Assembly (NCBI GenBank): GCA_017938645.1
Contig: JAGBBE010000150.1
Coordinates: forward strand, 1-6,976
Direction of reading: 5' to 3'
DNA: 6,976 nucleotides
Origin: Clostridia bacterium
GTDB taxonomy: Bacteria; Bacillota_A; Clostridia; Christensenellales; Aristaeellaceae
Shown: in pieces, positions 5,728-6,976 of the stretch
Layout of the letters: each line of letters starts with the position of its first letter
Numbering within the stretch: position 1 is the first letter of the stretch
Made by a program: the position numbers and the translations under genes
The notes under the pieces: generated by a model
Told to the model about the DNA's origin: nothing
Databases searched by the model: none
The model's input: only the letters and a program-made list of their open reading frames with translations

Positions 5728-5742
5728 TGTGATGATAGAATA
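5728..5742. promoter_or_regulatory. Possible second, degenerate operator over the trx -10 region
   Basis: Here one arm is intact (TGTGAT followed by GAT) and the other is degraded (AGAATA); 12 of 15 bases equal the ferredoxin operator core. It overlaps the TATTCT -10 hexamer (5737-5742) of the trx promoter. A regulator bound here would block RNA polymerase, so it could limit expression at high occupancy. The match may be partly due to chance. Confidence 0.35.
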
Positions 5743-5778
5743 CCCCATATTTGGATTGGTTTCCGTGATGATGTCACA
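5737..5778 (-). promoter_or_regulatory. Operator-promoter of trxA
   Basis: The palindrome CGTGATGATGTCACA (5764-5778) is centred 34 nt from the end of the minus-strand -10 hexamer TATTCT (5737-5742), placing it near -41. One arm has GTCAC instead of ATCAC. No -35-like sequence is present. The operator lies only 3 bp after the stop of the SDR gene, so it fills almost all of the upstream half of the 78-bp gap. Confidence 0.75.
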
Positions 5779-5781
5779 GTG

Positions 5782-6528
5782 TCAGGTTCTGGCCATGCCG
5801 TCCACGCTCAGCACAACGCCGGTGATGTAGGACGCCTCATCCGAGGCGAGGAATGCAAAGGCATTTGCAATGTCCTCCGGCTGTCCCAGCCGTTTCAGAG
5901 GAATTCGCGCGATCATGGGATCGATAACCCCTTTGGGCACAGCCTTCATCATATCCGTCTCCGTAATGCCGGGGGCAACAGCGTTGACACGGATGCCCTT
6001 GGGCCCGAGTTCCCGGGCGAGAGAAACCGTCAGACCGTTGACCGCAAACTTGGATGCGGGATAGGCGAAGCCGCTGGGCTGGCCGGTAAGGCTGACCATT
6101 GAAGACGTGGAGAGAATCACGCCGCTTCCCCTTGCCGTCATGCACTCCGCTGCGGCCCGCGTGGCATTAAACACGCCTTTGACATTCAGATCCATAACCT
6201 TGTCAAAGGTTTCCTCCGTGTATTCCATAAAGGGCGTGCTCTCCGATACGCCTGCGTTGTTGATCAGAATGTCCACGCATCCGTATCGGGCGGTTGCTTC
6301 CTTGAAAGCCTCCCGAACGGAATCGAGGCTGGACAGGTCGGGGCTGATGCCTGCAACCGTGGCGTCCGGGTACTTCTCCTTCAGCTGCGCCGCGGCTTTA
6401 TCGGCGGAGGCCTGTGTGCTTGCGGTCAGGATGACCTTCGCTCCTTCCTGCAGGAACTTGTCTGCGGTCGCATAGCCGATGCCTCTGCTGCCGCCGGTGA
6501 TGATTGCTACTTTATCCTTCAGTCTCAT
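5782..6528 (-). CDS. Short-chain dehydrogenase/reductase, FabG-like
   Basis: A 248-aa NAD(P)-dependent oxidoreductase of the classical SDR family. The motifs are complete: cofactor loop T11-G-G-S-R-G-I-G18, N90-N-A-G93, structural/catalytic N115, catalytic S143 (STSSM), Y156-P-A-S-K160, and the PG motif in VAPGITETDM. The ending GVVLSVDGMART is the usual FabG-like C-terminus. Length and order match 3-oxoacyl-ACP reductase or sugar-alcohol dehydrogenase types; the substrate cannot be told from sequence. The ATG at 6528 has GGAGG 8 nt upstream. It has its own palindrome-controlled promoter (6560-6601) and there is no terminator before the thioredoxin gene downstream. Its place among superoxide and thiol genes suggests a detoxifying or carbonyl-reducing role rather than housekeeping fatty acid synthesis, since no other fab gene is near. 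That role is inference. Confidence 0.92.
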   Translation of the reverse strand: MRLKDKVAIITGGSRGIGYATADKFLQEGAKVILTASTQASADKAAAQLKEKYPDATVAGISPDLSSLDSVREAFKEATARYGCVDILINNAGVSESTPFMEYTEETFDKVMDLNVKGVFNATRAAAECMTARGSGVILSTSSMVSLTGQPSGFAYPASKFAVNGLTVSLARELGPKGIRVNAVAPGITETDMMKAVPKGVIDPMIARIPLKRLGQPEDIANAFAFLASDEASYITGVVLSVDGMART

Positions 6529-6559
6529 TGCGAGAACCTCCTCGTTGGTTGATGGCTGT

Positions 6560-6601
6560 ATCCTACCCACATTTGCGGCGTTTTACCGTGATAACATCAC
6601 A
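6560..6601 (-). promoter_or_regulatory. Operator-promoter of the SDR gene
   Basis: The palindrome CGTGATAACATCACA (6587-6601), with perfect inner arms GTGAT/ATCAC, is centred 34 nt from the end of the minus-strand hexamer TAGGAT (6560-6565). TAGGAT is a weak -10, as fits an activated promoter. No -35 box is seen. GATACA (6557-6562) is an alternative -10. Confidence 0.7.
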
Positions 6602-6661
6602 TTTCTGTTTCAAGTGGCGCTCAACGAGGTATTTTATAGAAAACAGTTCATGCACGTTCTG

Positions 6662-6703
6662 CGTGATTTCATCACGGAAGATACGGGCTGTTCCGGGTAT
6701 ACT
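6662..6703 (+). promoter_or_regulatory. Operator-promoter of the second thioredoxin gene
   Basis: The palindrome CGTGATTTCATCACG (6662-6676) is centred at 6669, exactly 34 nt before the last base of a good -10 hexamer TATACT (6698-6703). The -35 position (6675-6680, CGGAAG) has no consensus and overlaps the operator arm. This is the clearest of the four promoters, because the -10 is unambiguous. Transcription should start near 6710. Confidence 0.8.
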
Positions 6704-6734
6704 ACAGCCAAGCCAAACGAAAGGAGCTGGCACA

Positions 6735-6976
6735 ATGGCAGCTATGAACATAAACGCGAAGAAACTGAAGGAAATGATGGAGAGCCAAAAGACCTTTCTG
6801 GTGGATTTCTGGGCTCCGTGGTGCCCGCACTGCCGCAAGATCAACCCGGCCTATGAACAGATCGCTGAGCAGTATGCTGACGTGCTTGAGGTGGTAAAGG
6901 TTGATATGGACGAGGGTGACAGCCTCTGGAATGATTTGGAGATTGAACTGATTCCCACGCTGAGGCTGTATGTGGA
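6735..6976 (+). CDS. Thioredoxin-like protein with WCPHC active site (5' part, partial)
   Basis: The first 80 codons of a thioredoxin-fold protein that runs past the window end. The ATG at 6735 follows AAGGAG (6721-6726) by 8 nt. The N-terminus is MAAMNINAKKLKEMM, then the strand TFLVDFWAP and the active site W29-C30-P-H-C33, and later IELIPTLRLYV with the cis-proline. The CPHC dipeptide is that of DsbA-type oxidases and differs from the CGPC of the thioredoxin at 5398-5703; it usually gives a more oxidising disulfide. No signal peptide is visible, so it should be cytoplasmic. It is divergent from the SDR gene across a 206-bp gap that holds two operators. Whether it acts as reductant, isomerase or a partner for one oxidised protein is unknown. 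Confidence 0.9.
   Translation, partial: MAAMNINAKKLKEMMESQKTFLVDFWAPWCPHCRKINPAYEQIAEQYADVLEVVKVDMDEGDSLWNDLEIELIPTLRLYV

Overview
The window looks like a chromosomal segment of a strictly anaerobic Clostridia-type Firmicute, probably gut-associated. The basis is moderately high GC, GGAGG-type ribosome binding sites before almost every gene, ATG/GTG/TTG starts, a class I desulfoferrodoxin, bacterial-type ferredoxins and a MalFG-type sugar ABC system beside a sialate-lyase-type aldolase. The species cannot be named from this sequence.

Region 1 (1-2893, + strand) is a carbohydrate uptake and catabolism operon. It holds the 3' end of a MalF/UgpA-type permease, a MalG/UgpE-type permease, a GntR/FadR-type (FCD) regulator and an N-acetylneuraminate-lyase-like aldolase. 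The genes are tightly packed: 4 nt between the permeases and 2 nt between regulator and aldolase. The aldolase keeps every E. coli NanA active-site residue checked, so sialic acid is the best substrate guess for the operon.

Region 2 (2928-3584, +) is a Crp/Fnr-family regulator. It is separated from the minus-strand genes by a 21-bp perfect inverted repeat that acts as a terminator for both sides.

Region 3 (3633-6976) is a redox and sulfur stress cluster. A minus-strand operon encodes a 2x[4Fe-4S] ferredoxin, a membrane protein with CxxxC and CxxC cysteine pairs (NapH/NosR-like) and a lipoprotein rhodanese. Next come a desulfoferrodoxin (superoxide reductase), a WCGPC thioredoxin and a FabG-like short-chain dehydrogenase, all on the minus strand. 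A divergent + strand thioredoxin with a WCPHC active site runs off the window end.

The main discovery is regulatory. Four 15-bp palindromes of the form YGTGAT-N3-RTCACR lie upstream of the ferredoxin operon, trx, the SDR gene and the second trx. In each, the palindrome centre is 34 nt from the last base of a -10-like TAnnnT hexamer, so it sits near -41, with no recognisable -35 box. That is the class II activator geometry of Crp/Fnr proteins. The Crp-like regulator encoded at 2928-3584 carries the R-E-x3-R recognition-helix pattern that reads GTGA half-sites in CRP. It is therefore the natural candidate activator of an oxidative, thiol and sulfur-handling regulon laid out around it. Its sensor domain has no recognisable cAMP-binding cassette but has a C-x5-C pair, so a redox or metal signal is more likely than cAMP.

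No tRNA, rRNA, CRISPR array, insertion sequence or attachment site was seen. No gene-free stretch exceeds 300 bases.
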